The notes: generated from the sequence alone by a model not told the origin. DNA of 64,000 nt from Sulfuricurvum sp. (GCA_030692765.1 JAUYUB010000002.1:24735-88734), one strand, 5' to 3'; counted from the first letter of the stretch, positions 1 to 8,731 are shown. Numbers and translations: made by a program.

Positions 1-695
1 AAGGATGTGGAGCTCTGCATACCAAAGATTTACGAGAAGCGGTCAAGCAATATCGTGCCGATATCGGATTGGCGCTGGATGGCGATGCTGACAGATTGAT
101 TGTTGTAGATGAAAATGGTGATGAAGTTGATGGTGATCAGATTCTAGGAGCACTTGCACTCTTCTTACAACGCAGTGAGCAGCTAAAAGGGAAAGGAATA
201 GTGGCTACCGTCATGAGTAATCAAGCGCTTGAAGATTGTATGAGCGCTAACAAATTGAAGTTGCATCGTTCTAATGTAGGTGACAAATACGTATTAGAAA
301 TGATGCGTGAACACGGAATTAATTTCGGCGGAGAGCAAAGCGGTCATATCATCATGCACGATTATGCTAAAACCGGGGATGGATTGGTGAGTGCACTTCA
401 AATTCTCGCACTGCTTCTAACATCTGGGGAAAAGGCAAGTATGGCTTTACGTCCTTTTGAGCTTTATCCTCAGAAATTGGTCAATATTAAAGTAAAGGTT
501 AAAAAACCTCTCACCCAAATAGAGGGAATAGATGCTGAATTGGCCCACACTGAAAAGCTTCATATGCGTCAGCTGATCCGCTATTCGGGTACTGAAAACA
601 AATTACGTATACTATTAGAAGGCAAAGATGCCAAAGTGTTAGAAAAGCAAATGGATCATTTGGTAGCATTTTTTGAGAAGGCGCTGAATGTTTAA
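1..695 (+). CDS. glmM: Phosphoglucosamine mutase GlmM, C-terminal part (5' truncated by window edge)
   Basis: GlmM converts glucosamine-6-phosphate to glucosamine-1-phosphate in the cytoplasm, a step toward UDP-GlcNAc for peptidoglycan and LPS. The reading frame is open from base 3 and has no start in the window, so roughly the first half of the protein is missing. Visible family features are the metal-binding loop ALDGDADR at the beginning, the sugar-binding loop GGEQSGHI near the middle, and the phosphate-binding loop [12 protein letters not shown] near the C terminus. The stop overlaps the start of lspA by 8 bases, so the two are translationally coupled. The identification is firm; only the missing N terminus is unknown. 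Confidence 0.95.
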   Translation, partial: GCGALHTKDLREAVKQYRADIGLALDGDADRLIVVDENGDEVDGDQILGALALFLQRSEQLKGKGIVATVMSNQALEDCMSANKLKLHRSNVGDKYVLEMMREHGINFGGEQSGHIIMHDYAKTGDGLVSALQILALLLTSGEKASMALRPFELYPQKLVNIKVKVKKPLTQIEGIDAELAHTEKLHMRQLIRYSGTENKLRILLEGKDAKVLEKQMDHLVAFFEKALNV

Positions 696-1125
696 ATCTC
701 TCGCTATATTATTAGCGGTAATGTCGGCTGTTTTAATTGTAGATCAGGCAATAAAGAATATTTTTTTAGAGGGATGGCGTTATTACACCGATTACATTGA
801 TTTGATTCTGGTTTTTAACAAAGGGGTCGCATTTTCGATGTTTTCCTTTTTAGCAGAATCCCTCAAATGGCTGCAGTTGGCATTGCTGGCGGGAGTGGTA
901 GCATATACGCTCTGGCTCAAGGAAAATCGTTATCTTATCCCTACGGGGATAATGGTGGGAGCAGGATTATCAAACGTCGCTGACCGCTTTATGCATGGCG
1001 GGGTCGTTGATTACGTTTATTGGCATTATGGATTTAACTTCGCCGTGTTTAATTTTGCCGATGTTATGATTGATATTGCCGTTGTTTGGCTCATCATTCT
1101 CAATTACACTGTAAAAAAGGCTTAA
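688..1125 (+). CDS. lspA: Lipoprotein signal peptidase LspA (signal peptidase II)
   Basis: An inner-membrane aspartyl protease that cleaves the signal peptide of lipid-modified prolipoproteins. The 145-residue length is slightly short but normal for the family. Conserved blocks are present in order: NKGVAFS around residue 44, GLSNVADRF around 93, then VVDYV and FNFAD, which carry the two catalytic aspartates. Four hydrophobic segments are visible. The ATG lies inside the last codons of glmM. A likely client in this window is the small lipoprotein at 11943-12194. Confidence 0.95.
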   Translation: MFKSLAILLAVMSAVLIVDQAIKNIFLEGWRYYTDYIDLILVFNKGVAFSMFSFLAESLKWLQLALLAGVVAYTLWLKENRYLIPTGIMVGAGLSNVADRFMHGGVVDYVYWHYGFNFAVFNFADVMIDIAVVWLIILNYTVKKA

Positions 1126-1148
1126 GAGATTTTTAACCTCATAACCCG

Positions 1149-1154
1149 TATAAT
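1149..1154 (+). promoter_or_regulatory. -10 box of the tRNA-Val promoter
   Basis: A perfect TATAAT lies 21 bases before the mature 5' end of tRNA-Val, just after the lspA stop. No strong -35 box is visible, which is usual for Campylobacterota promoters. It gives the tRNA its own transcription start. Confidence 0.6.
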
Positions 1155-1175
1155 TCTGCTCTTCATTATTATAAT

Positions 1176-1251
1176 GGTCTCATAGCTCAGTTGGTAGAGC
1201 ACTACCTCGACAAGGTAGGGGTCACTGGTTCGAGTCCAGTTGGGACCACCA
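1176..1251 (+). tRNA. tRNA-Val (GAC)
   Basis: A complete cloverleaf: acceptor GGTCTCA with TGGGACC, D arm GCTC/GAGC, anticodon stem CTACC/GGTAG, T arm with GGTTCGAGTCC, discriminator A and an encoded CCA. The anticodon loop is TCGACAA, which gives GAC at positions 34-36. The base at position 33 is C instead of the nearly universal U, an oddity discussed in the findings. Confidence 0.95.
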
Positions 1252-1433
1252 TTTCTCTTATATTTTGCCCATTCAACAATTTACCGCTTAAAAAAATTCC
1301 TTTTTCTTTCAATTGCATAATTGTTACAAATATTCCTATGATGGTACATATATAGAAAAAAATTATACTTTAAGAATTCTCAAATAAGTTAATAGATATT
1401 ATTATTGATTATTTCTTAAATATAGGGTTTGGT

Positions 1434-1955
1434 GTGAGAGATTTTATTTATTCGGTTATGCAAGATTACAGCTTGTTTGTTATTTTTTTTCATGTACTAG
1501 GGGCATCTGTCTGGGTTGGAGGGATGATAACTTTATGGTTTCTAACAAGGGAGTCGGGGGCAGGAATTCCTATTGACCGCCGCGCTACAGGTCGAGCTGC
1601 ATTGTATAAAAAATTCTTTACCTTTTTATCCCCTTTTATTGTTCTTTTATTTATAACCGCTTTGTTTATGGCATTGGGGTATAAGGACAATGCAATTGAT
1701 GCCAATGGGTTTACGCTTGATGTGAAGAATTTAGAAACCTATAAGCTCATACATACCAAGGGAAGTATCTGGACAATAATGGTTATGAATATGTTCTTCA
1801 TGATTTGGATTCTTACGAAAGCCAGTTGCAAGCTGTGTAAAACAAAAGTAAGTGCAGACTGCATGTGGCTTGTAGGCAAGTACTTACTGCCATTGAATAT
1901 TTTATTGGGACTAGTAGGGATATTTATAGGAGTATTTTTAAGAAGCACTTTTTAA
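1434..1955 (+). CDS. Four-helix membrane protein, CopD-like, linked to the oxidase locus
   Basis: A 173-residue inner-membrane protein with four predicted helices at about residues 12-34, 60-82, 110-130 and 148-168. The first helix carries HVLGASVWVGGM, a histidine plus WVGG signature resembling CopD-type copper or heme-handling membrane proteins. A cytoplasmic Cys-rich turn (CKLCKTKVSADC) follows helix 3. The GTG start at 1434 gives the full first helix; an ATG at 1458 is the alternative. It sits directly ahead of a second small membrane protein and the SCO and cytochrome oxidase genes, so a role in copper or heme delivery is a reasonable inference but unproven. Confidence 0.5.
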   Translation: MRDFIYSVMQDYSLFVIFFHVLGASVWVGGMITLWFLTRESGAGIPIDRRATGRAALYKKFFTFLSPFIVLLFITALFMALGYKDNAIDANGFTLDVKNLETYKLIHTKGSIWTIMVMNMFFMIWILTKASCKLCKTKVSADCMWLVGKYLLPLNILLGLVGIFIGVFLRSTF

Positions 1956-1958
1956 CAT

Positions 1959-2390
1959 ATGGATGAATTGGTAGCCTATCTCTTCAAGCGGCGGATGATC
2001 ATGATGGGTATTGTCGTTTTTTTAGCGATACTAGCTATTACAGCAAGCTACTTTATTCACCTCTCCCCCTCCACATATTTTGGAGGTAAATACAATCAGA
2101 TGTTCATTTATGCACTAATTGTATATAAATTGATTGAATTGCCAATTCTTTATTATTTACTTCTTCATCGTCATGTTAAAGCTTTAAGAAAAACATTGGA
2201 TCATGAAGAGCTTCTTGTAAAGCTTAGAAAACATTCTAAGCTGCTTTTGTTTTTAATTCCACAAGGAAATACTGTTTTTGGGATAATTGCCTATAAATTA
2301 AGTGGGAATGTTTTTTATTTTCTTTTTTTCTCTTCAACTGCTCTTATAACACTATATTTAATAAAACCTAATAAATTAAAACTTTACTAA
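1959..2390 (+). CDS. Small four-helix membrane protein of unknown function
   Basis: I do not recognise a family for this 143-residue protein. Four hydrophobic stretches at about residues 13-33, 48-68, 95-115 and 119-138 alternate with short basic loops (KRR, RHVKALRK, KLRKHSK). It begins 3 bases after the stop of the preceding CopD-like gene and very probably belongs to the same transcript. No clear Shine-Dalgarno precedes the ATG, so translation may depend on coupling. Its place upstream of the oxidase genes suggests an accessory role there. Confidence 0.5.
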   Translation: MDELVAYLFKRRMIMMGIVVFLAILAITASYFIHLSPSTYFGGKYNQMFIYALIVYKLIELPILYYLLLHRHVKALRKTLDHEELLVKLRKHSKLLLFLIPQGNTVFGIIAYKLSGNVFYFLFFSSTALITLYLIKPNKLKLY

Positions 2391-2397
2391 AAGTAAC

Positions 2398-2430
2398 AAT
2401 TAACACACTTGTGTTAATTTTGTGTTAATT
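2398..2430. promoter_or_regulatory. Operator-like cluster of GTGTTAATT elements upstream of the oxidase operon
   Basis: The element GTGTTAATT appears three times in 33 bases. One copy is inverted (2398-2406) and pairs with the copy at 2411-2419 as perfect 9-base arms around a 4-base loop. The 11-base unit TTGTGTTAATT is then repeated head to tail at 2409-2419 and 2420-2430, one helical turn apart. The block lies about 40-70 bases before the -10 box of the SCO-oxidase transcript, a usual place for an activator site. The regulator is unknown. Confidence 0.55.
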
Positions 2431-2466
2431 TATAACAACTTCAAGCTTATTTAAAGTTGATTTACT

Positions 2467-2472
2467 TATAAT
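2467..2472 (+). promoter_or_regulatory. -10 box for the SCO/cytochrome oxidase operon
   Basis: A perfect TATAAT 28 bases before the SCO start codon. No good -35 box is present at the usual spacing, which fits a promoter that needs the upstream GTGTTAATT cluster and its activator. The strong Shine-Dalgarno AAGGGGGG follows at about 2487. Confidence 0.5.
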
Positions 2473-2500
2473 TTAGGACTTTTCTAAGGGGGGATTTATA

Positions 2501-3310
2501 TTGAGAAAAATTATACTACTTCTTTCTCTTCTAATAACTTTTTTAAATGCCGCTCCACTGGGCATTGAAGAAAAGTTAGGAAAGACCGTTCCTCTTGATT
2601 TGACATTTGTTAATGAAAAGTCAGAACGAGTAACATTAAAGAAATTAATGGATGGAAAACCAACCATTATAACGCTAAATTATTTTCGATGTGCAGGCAT
2701 TTGCAGCCCACAACTTAATGATTTGGCAAAAACTCTCGGAAAGTTGGATCTTGCAGAAAATACTGATTATAAAGTAATTACAGTAAGTTTCGCAGAAAAC
2801 GAAACACCAGAGTTAGCATCAGCAAAACGCAAAAATCAGATTGAGTCCATTGGACGACAATACGTTGCTGATGCATGGCATTTTGTTATTGGAGAGAATA
2901 ACAGTTCTGGCAAACTGGCAGACTCTGTTGGTTTCCAATATGAGAAAACGACTTCCATGACGGGAAAAGTGGACTATATTCATTCCGCGTCATTGATAGT
3001 TTTGTCACCTGAGGGTAAAGTAACGCGTTATTTGTACGGCATTACACAAGCACCTATTGATTTGAAGATGGCAATCTTTGAAGCAAGTAATGGAACAGTA
3101 CGCCCAACCATTGCGAAACCGTTACTTTTTTGTTATTCGTATGATGCGGAAGCAAAAAAGTACATTTTTGAATGGGAAAAAATTGCGGGCGTTGTAATGC
3201 TTGCATTGGTATTTGGATTCTTTCTTTACCTAGTCAAATTGGGGAGAAAAGAAGACGACCGACACATGACACAAGAAGATAATCACACAAAAGGAGAGAA
3301 TAATGAGTAA
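2501..3310 (+). CDS. SCO1/SenC family copper chaperone for the CuA site
   Basis: SCO proteins deliver copper to, or reduce, the CuA centre of cytochrome c oxidase on the periplasmic side. The 269-residue protein has an N-terminal signal or anchor helix, a thioredoxin fold with the copper ligands Cys64 and Cys68 in CAGIC followed by SPQL, and the distant ligand His161 in DYIHSAS. Unusually it also has a C-terminal membrane helix at about residues 227-247 followed by a charged tail. The start is TTG at 2501, chosen because of the strong Shine-Dalgarno about 8 bases upstream. Its 3' end overlaps the subunit I gene by 8 bases, so chaperone and oxidase are co-translated. Confidence 0.9.
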   Translation: MRKIILLLSLLITFLNAAPLGIEEKLGKTVPLDLTFVNEKSERVTLKKLMDGKPTIITLNYFRCAGICSPQLNDLAKTLGKLDLAENTDYKVITVSFAENETPELASAKRKNQIESIGRQYVADAWHFVIGENNSSGKLADSVGFQYEKTTSMTGKVDYIHSASLIVLSPEGKVTRYLYGITQAPIDLKMAIFEASNGTVRPTIAKPLLFCYSYDAEAKKYIFEWEKIAGVVMLALVFGFFLYLVKLGRKEDDRHMTQEDNHTKGENNE

Positions 3311-4979
3311 AAGTTATTTCGACGAAACACACTGTGCTTTTGGTCACCCAAAAAGCACTTTTATGCAATGGATGTTAACCATTGACCACAAGCGTATCGG
3401 TATTATGTATGCCGTGGTAATGTTCACATTCTTTTTTGTAGCCGTTGCGGCAGCATTGACAATGAGATTTGAGTTGTTTGCTCCAGGCCAGCAGTTCATT
3501 GATGCGCACACGTTTAATCAGGCATTTACGCTTCACGGCGTAGTAATGGTATTCCTGTTTATTATTCCAGGAATTCCGGCAGTATTTGGAAACATTGTTA
3601 TGCCATTGATGATCGGGGCAAAAGATGTCTCTTTTCCACGTCTTAACTGGTTTACATTTTGGCTTTACATCGTAGGATGTTTGGTTGCATTGTCGTCTTT
3701 GTTTAATTTCAGTATTGCTGATGGCAGTTTGGTATTTAACTTTGCAGATACAGGTTGGACATTTTATGCTCCATACAGTTTGAATACGGACACAAACGTT
3801 GTCACAACATTGGTGGCTGCATTTATTCTTGGTATGGCATCTATTTTGACAGGTCTTAACTTCTTGGTTACGATTCACCGCTTGCGTGCACCTGGTATGG
3901 ATTTTTTCAAAATGCCATTGTTCGTATGGGGAATTTATGCGACTGCATGGATTCAGCTTCTTGCAACACCGGTTGTTGGTATTACCCTTGTTTTGGCATT
4001 GCTAGAGAAGTATTTTGGTATCGGTATTTTTGACCCCGCTAAAGGTGGAGATCCAGTTTTATTCCAGCACTTATTTTGGATCTATTCTCACCCAGCAGTT
4101 TATTTGATGATTCTTCCTGCGTTTGGTATCATGTCTGAAATCATTCCGGCATTTTCACGCAGAGAGATCTTCGGTTACCGTACAATCGCGCTTTCATCGG
4201 CTGCAATCGCAGGTGTTGGTTATTTGGTATGGGGTCACCACTTGTTTACGTCAGGTATGTCTGACATCGCAAAAGTAATGTTCTCATTTTTAACATTCTT
4301 TGTTGCTATTCCAACAGGGATCAAGTTCTATGACTGGATCGCGACGATGTACAAAGGTAAAATTGTTCTTGATACTCCTATGTTATGGGCATTGGGTACG
4401 ATTATTACGTTTGCAATCGGTGGTCTTTCAGGGGTTACTATTGCGATGGTCGGATCGGATATTCACCTTCAAGATACCTATTACACTATTGCGCACTTTC
4501 ACTATGCGATGTTAGGCGGGGTTGTATTCTTGTTCTTTGCAGGTATCCACTATTGGTTCCCTCTTGTATTTGGAAAAATGTACTCTGAAGTTCAGGCTAA
4601 ATTGGCATTTTATGTTCTTTTTATCGGATTTAACTTTTTGTGGTTCCCAATGTTTATCGCAGGTTACCTTGGTATGCCAAGACGTTATTTTGACTACTTG
4701 CCGGAGTTTCAAATTTATCACCAAATCTCATTTTGGGGTGCGATCATCTTTGTTACGGGATTGATTTACATGTTTTATGTATTGATCCAAGGTATGCGTA
4801 ATGGGAAACCAACAACGCCGAATCCATGGAATGCGACAACACTTGAATGGCATTTACCAAGTTCACCGCCACCGTTGGAAAATCATACAAAAGTTCCATA
4901 CGTTGACTTTAGACCATACGAATATCATCATGGTCAACCGGTTGTTAAGTTTGATGAAAATATGAAAAGGATTGATTGA
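3303..4979 (+). CDS. ctaD: Cytochrome c oxidase subunit I (heme-copper oxidase, A2-type)
   Basis: The catalytic subunit of a proton-pumping terminal oxidase, 558 residues, twelve or more membrane helices. Metal ligands are visible: His78 (low-spin heme), His263 with the cross-linking Tyr267 (CuB), His312-His313 (CuB) and the HFH pair His398/His400 (high-spin and low-spin heme). The helix VI motif reads YSHPAVY: the D-channel glutamate of HPEVY is replaced by alanine and preceded by Tyr-Ser, which is the published signature of the A2 subfamily (Thermus caa3, Rhodothermus). It overlaps both the SCO gene and the subunit III gene. Campylobacterota usually rely on cbb3 oxidase, so this is probably a supplementary enzyme. 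Confidence 0.96.
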   Translation: MSKSYFDETHCAFGHPKSTFMQWMLTIDHKRIGIMYAVVMFTFFFVAVAAALTMRFELFAPGQQFIDAHTFNQAFTLHGVVMVFLFIIPGIPAVFGNIVMPLMIGAKDVSFPRLNWFTFWLYIVGCLVALSSLFNFSIADGSLVFNFADTGWTFYAPYSLNTDTNVVTTLVAAFILGMASILTGLNFLVTIHRLRAPGMDFFKMPLFVWGIYATAWIQLLATPVVGITLVLALLEKYFGIGIFDPAKGGDPVLFQHLFWIYSHPAVYLMILPAFGIMSEIIPAFSRREIFGYRTIALSSAAIAGVGYLVWGHHLFTSGMSDIAKVMFSFLTFFVAIPTGIKFYDWIATMYKGKIVLDTPMLWALGTIITFAIGGLSGVTIAMVGSDIHLQDTYYTIAHFHYAMLGGVVFLFFAGIHYWFPLVFGKMYSEVQAKLAFYVLFIGFNFLWFPMFIAGYLGMPRRYFDYLPEFQIYHQISFWGAIIFVTGLIYMFYVLIQGMRNGKPTTPNPWNATTLEWHLPSSPPPLENHTKVPYVDFRPYEYHHGQPVVKFDENMKRID

Positions 4980-5680
4980 TGGCACACGATTCTCACGATT
5001 CTCACGAATATGTCCCAGAAATTGCGGTTGACCGCAATGGGAAAGAACACGTAGTTCAAGGCTGGCAGGGCGACTTTGATGGAGCTAAGTTAGGCTTTTG
5101 GTTGTTTATGCTGACTGAAGTATTGATGTTTGGAGCCATGTTTATGACTCTGACGTATTACTTCACATTGCACCATGCTGATTTTATTCATGCATCTTCG
5201 GAGCTTGATAGAACATTGGGCGGTATTAATACGGTTGTTCTCTTGTTTTCTGCATTAACAATGGGTCTTGGTTTATTAAAAATGCGTAGTGGCGATGTAA
5301 AAGGCGCTAAATTGATGATCTGGGCAACGATCCTTTTGGCATTGGTATTTTTAGGTGTTAAAGCACTTGAATGGACGAATGATTACAATGAAGGTATCTT
5401 CTTGGGTCTTGAGACGATGCAAGCTGGCGGTGGAAAATCATTCGGTGAGATCTTATTCTTCGGTATGTATTTCACAATGACCGGTCTTCACGGATTTCAC
5501 ATCATCATTGGTATCGGATTGATGTTGTGGTTACTTAAACGTATTAATAGCAAAAAAGTGTCACCTGAACACCACATTCTACATTTTAACATCGCCCTTT
5601 ATTGGGATTTAGTACACCTTATTTGGGTATTCGTTTTCCCATATTTTTACATGACAGGTGCAGGAGCAATACATGGCTAA
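4979..5680 (+). CDS. ctaE: Cytochrome c oxidase subunit III
   Basis: A membrane subunit that stabilises subunit I and its proton uptake path. Helices alternate with conserved blocks such as KLGFWLFMLTEVLMFGAMF near the start, FGMYFTMTGLHGFHIIIGIG and the C-terminal LYWDLVHLIWVFVFPYFY. I place the start at the ATG at 4979, which shares its A with the TGA of ctaD and follows a GGA-rich Shine-Dalgarno; an in-frame TTG lies three bases earlier. The N terminus is histidine-rich (MAHDSHDSHEY). The 233-residue length is normal for bacterial enzymes with a shortened subunit III. Confidence 0.94.
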   Translation: MAHDSHDSHEYVPEIAVDRNGKEHVVQGWQGDFDGAKLGFWLFMLTEVLMFGAMFMTLTYYFTLHHADFIHASSELDRTLGGINTVVLLFSALTMGLGLLKMRSGDVKGAKLMIWATILLALVFLGVKALEWTNDYNEGIFLGLETMQAGGGKSFGEILFFGMYFTMTGLHGFHIIIGIGLMLWLLKRINSKKVSPEHHILHFNIALYWDLVHLIWVFVFPYFYMTGAGAIHG

Positions 5681-5999
5681 TCATACAACAGTAGATTACA
5701 AAGCAGAAAAAGGCGGTTATTATAAAGTTCTTGTTGGACTTTTATTGCTTACGGCATTAACATTTATTCAGCCGTCTATGTTTTTAACGGACATAACATT
5801 TGGTATACAAATGTTGATCGGAACGGTTAAAGCATGGATTATTTTAATGTATTACATGCATTTAAAAGGTGAGAAACTCATCGGATGGACAGTTGTTTTT
5901 GCTGTATTCATTGTTGTGTTTTTCTTTACCATCGTTATCATAGATGTTAGTAATTTCCAATATGCAGATGTTAGTCATATAACATCGCCAGCGAAGTAA
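5673..5999 (+). CDS. ctaF: Cytochrome c oxidase subunit IV (small CyoD/CtaF-like subunit)
   Basis: A 108-residue accessory membrane subunit with three predicted helices. The motif MYYMHLKGEKL before the last helix is typical of prokaryotic subunit IV. The start is placed at the ATG at 5673, six bases after AGGAG; a GTG at 5658 also lies in frame but would bury that Shine-Dalgarno. The gene overlaps the end of subunit III by 8 bases, so subunits I, III and IV are coupled in a chain. Confidence 0.85.
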   Translation: MANHTTVDYKAEKGGYYKVLVGLLLLTALTFIQPSMFLTDITFGIQMLIGTVKAWIILMYYMHLKGEKLIGWTVVFAVFIVVFFFTIVIIDVSNFQYADVSHITSPAK

Positions 6000-6008
6000 G
6001 GAGGCGGT

Positions 6009-7235
6009 ATGTCAGTAGAAATGAATACTAGTAATGTATTAGAAGGATTTAGCTCAAGAGCTGCAACCTTCACAGCAGATTTAGATCAGGCGCTATGGAT
6101 AAATTTGGTACTTTCAATTGTACTATTTATATCAGTTGTAGCACCAATGCTTTATTTTGCATGGAAGTACCGTGCAAGTAATGTTAAAGATGAAAACATA
6201 GAAAACATTACGCATCACACAGGTTTAGAAATTACCTGGACAGTTGTTCCTACGTTGATGTTGGCAGTTTTCTTCTGGTATGGATATACAACGATGAAAA
6301 CACTTCGTACTATGCCTGATGCATCAGATGCAATTACTGTTAAAGTTGAAGGTAGTAAATGGAAATGGAGATATGAGTATCCTGCAAATTCAAATGGGTA
6401 TGTTCATAAACTTGGCGGAGCTTTTACTAAGCCTGTGCAAGATGAGAATGGAAAAATTATCGAAAAAGGTACAATGGACAAATCGGCACTGTATGTACCA
6501 GTTGGTACAAATGTCATCCTAGAGATGACAGCACCGCTGGGTGATGTTCTTCACTCATTCTTTGTTCCAGCATTCCGTATGAAAGAGGATGTGGTTCCAG
6601 GTCGTCTTACAAAGCAGTGGTTTAAAGCTGACAAAGTAGGTGAGTTTGATGTTGAGTGTGCTGAGTACTGTGGTACAGATCACTCATATATGTACTCAAG
6701 AATTGTTGTACTTCCAAAAGCTGAATATGAAGCTTGGTTCAATAGCAATGCAGATACACCAAAAGGTAACTATGCTAAAGGCGGTGATGCAGTATTACAA
6801 CGTCATGGATGTAAAAGCTGTCACGCAGTTACAACAGAAAAACTGCTTATTGGTCCTAGTCTAAAAACAAGAACATTGACTAAAGAACAAGTATTGGATG
6901 TGATCAATAATGGTCAAAACAAACTTGGTTATGCTATGGGTGCGATGCCAGCTGGTTTGGCTAAAGGTACTGATGCTCAAGAGATTGCAGCTTATGTTGC
7001 TGGTGGTCTTAAAGGTACACAACCTGCTTCATTTGCGGCATGTAGTTCATGTCATGGTGAAGATGGTAAGGGTCAGTACGGTACGGCTCCAAGTCTTGTA
7101 TCATATGATGCTACACTTTTAGGTCATGTATTGAAACACGGTAAAAAGGGTATGATCGGTACAATGCCAGAGTTCCCTTATGTATCAGACGAAGAGGTTT
7201 CAGCTATGGCTGAATATCTAAACGGTACAAAATGA
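6009..7235 (+). CDS. ctaC: Cytochrome c oxidase subunit II with two C-terminal cytochrome c domains
   Basis: Subunit II receives electrons from cytochrome c. The 408-residue protein has two membrane helices (about 28-53 and 73-95), then a cupredoxin domain with the CuA ligands His182, Cys217, Cys221, His225 and Met228 in CAEYCGTDHSYM. Two covalent heme c sites follow: CKSCH at 268-272 and CSSCH at 345-349, each with a downstream methionine. Most caa3 enzymes have one fused heme c, so this version is diheme. The gene is last of the four subunit genes, whereas subunit II usually comes first. A strong AGGAGG precedes the ATG. Confidence 0.95.
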   Translation: MSVEMNTSNVLEGFSSRAATFTADLDQALWINLVLSIVLFISVVAPMLYFAWKYRASNVKDENIENITHHTGLEITWTVVPTLMLAVFFWYGYTTMKTLRTMPDASDAITVKVEGSKWKWRYEYPANSNGYVHKLGGAFTKPVQDENGKIIEKGTMDKSALYVPVGTNVILEMTAPLGDVLHSFFVPAFRMKEDVVPGRLTKQWFKADKVGEFDVECAEYCGTDHSYMYSRIVVLPKAEYEAWFNSNADTPKGNYAKGGDAVLQRHGCKSCHAVTTEKLLIGPSLKTRTLTKEQVLDVINNGQNKLGYAMGAMPAGLAKGTDAQEIAAYVAGGLKGTQPASFAACSSCHGEDGKGQYGTAPSLVSYDATLLGHVLKHGKKGMIGTMPEFPYVSDEEVSAMAEYLNGTK

Positions 7236-8092
7236 TCAAAGACTTTATCGTCTTAACTAAATTTGTCCTCTCTTTTGCCGTGAGCCTTTCGGCTCTCTTT
7301 GCTTACATTATGGCAAAGGGCGAAGTTGGAGCGGATATGTTTATTGCAACTTTTGCGGTGCTTTTGGTTGCGATGGGTGTTTCGACGCTTAATCAATACC
7401 AAGAGTATAAAGAAGACGCGCTAATGGAACGTACAAAACATCGTCCGATTGCCTCTGGCAAATGGTCTCCTCGTACAGCGATCATTATTGCCGCTATTTT
7501 GATTGTTGCTTCTCTTGCACTTATTTATGATTTACTTGGATTCATCGGAGTTGATCTATTTTTATTTTCCTTTCTTTGGTATAACTTTTTTTACACACCA
7601 CTGAAAAAGAAGAGTGCTTTAGCGGTTGTCCCTGGAGCCATTCTGGGTGTTATCCCACCTGCCATTGGATGGCTTGCTGCTGGAGGGTCGCTTGCAGAGC
7701 CAGAGTTTTTCGCACTCGGTTTATTTTACTTTATATGGCAGATACCGCACTTTTGGTTATTGGTTATGCTGCATTATGGAGATTATGCCGGAGCAGGATA
7801 TCCAACTGCAATGCGTTTGTTTGGTAAGATGAGTCTTCAGCGTTTGACTTATTATTGGTTAATGTTGACGATTATGACAGGTTATTTTATGGTAACCGTT
7901 TTTCAACCGGCAAGTACGGTCATCATAGGGATACTTATGCTGACGGCATTGCTGGCCTTTATCAGTAGCCTACAGCTTTTGACCAAAGATTTTGATCTTA
8001 AGCGGGCTCGTAAGGTATTCTGGCAGATCAACTTGGCCTTTTTAGGTACAGTGATTTTGATCAGTATTGATGAGTTTTTGAAAGTCCATTAA
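7232..8092 (+). CDS. ctaB: Protoheme IX farnesyltransferase (heme O synthase)
   Basis: An inner-membrane UbiA-family prenyltransferase that adds farnesyl to heme b, giving heme O for the A-type oxidase. The first Asp-rich motif is visible as NQYQEYKEDALMERTKHRPI, and the second polar loop around HYGDYAGAGYP. About eight membrane helices are present in 286 residues. Its start overlaps the ctaC stop by 4 bases (ATGA). No ctaA (heme A synthase) is seen nearby, so from this locus alone it is unclear whether the enzyme uses heme A or heme O. Confidence 0.95.
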   Translation: MIKDFIVLTKFVLSFAVSLSALFAYIMAKGEVGADMFIATFAVLLVAMGVSTLNQYQEYKEDALMERTKHRPIASGKWSPRTAIIIAAILIVASLALIYDLLGFIGVDLFLFSFLWYNFFYTPLKKKSALAVVPGAILGVIPPAIGWLAAGGSLAEPEFFALGLFYFIWQIPHFWLLVMLHYGDYAGAGYPTAMRLFGKMSLQRLTYYWLMLTIMTGYFMVTVFQPASTVIIGILMLTALLAFISSLQLLTKDFDLKRARKVFWQINLAFLGTVILISIDEFLKVH

Positions 8093-8153
8093 TCTACTCT
8101 CCTTTGCATGAGGTTCTCCTCTTGCATCCTTCATTTATTTTCGAGGAATTTTT

Positions 8154-8663
8154 ATGTCAATGTATTCTCTAAAAGCCATATTATCGACCTTTTCAAAAGA
8201 GGATGGTACTAAGCGGACAATTTTCAATTTAGGAGCGATTGGCGGTATTAGTAGCAAAGCCGTTATATTGTTCTTCTTTGCAATGCCTTTTATAGAATAT
8301 GCGTTGATTTTTAATCCGTATGTATTCAATGCATTGGGTATAGCACAATGTATTGTTTTGTATATTGTTCTGCTATCAACGGTGATGATTGCCATATTTT
8401 TTATTTCATGGAAAATTAAACAAAGTGTTATTAAAAAAATAACCCCTAGTTGGAATAAGTATTTTGAGAATATAGATTTAAAGATGCTTTTATCATCAGG
8501 GAGAACACCGTACAGTCAATTTTTTGACTTTTATTCTAAAGGACTTAAAGAAGATAAGAGTGAATCGCAACTGCATAGTTACTTACTTGAGTCATTCAAA
8601 ATAATGGAAGAAGAAAACAAAGAGTTAATTGAAGCAATGATCAAAGATAATAAGTTTCATTAG
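8154..8663 (+). CDS. Membrane protein of unknown function
   Basis: A 169-residue protein that I do not recognise. Two long hydrophobic helices at about residues 38-58 and 65-87 form an N-terminal hairpin. They are followed by a mostly polar cytoplasmic tail ending in a glutamate/lysine-rich helix. A GAGGAA Shine-Dalgarno lies 6 bases before the ATG. It follows the oxidase operon by about 60 bases and precedes the thrS promoter, so it may be the last gene of the former or stand alone. Confidence 0.5.
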   Translation: MSMYSLKAILSTFSKEDGTKRTIFNLGAIGGISSKAVILFFFAMPFIEYALIFNPYVFNALGIAQCIVLYIVLLSTVMIAIFFISWKIKQSVIKKITPSWNKYFENIDLKMLLSSGRTPYSQFFDFYSKGLKEDKSESQLHSYLLESFKIMEEENKELIEAMIKDNKFH

Positions 8664-8673
8664 CTCGTTAATC

Positions 8674-8700
8674 TTTACAGAATCAAGTATGACGTATAAT
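8674..8700 (+). promoter_or_regulatory. thrS promoter
   Basis: TTTACA at 8674-8679 and a perfect TATAAT at 8695-8700, spaced 15 bases. The start codon of thrS is 31 bases downstream of the -10 box. It probably drives thrS-infC. Confidence 0.55.
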
Positions 8701-8731
8701 TCGCTCTATATTTAACAAAAGGCGTATCTTT

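Noticed and set aside
3375..3878. 167-codon open frame antisense to ctaD
   Set aside because: It has many Cys, Lys and Gln with no recognisable pattern, has no ribosome-binding site and exists because ctaD codon use avoids stops on the other strand.
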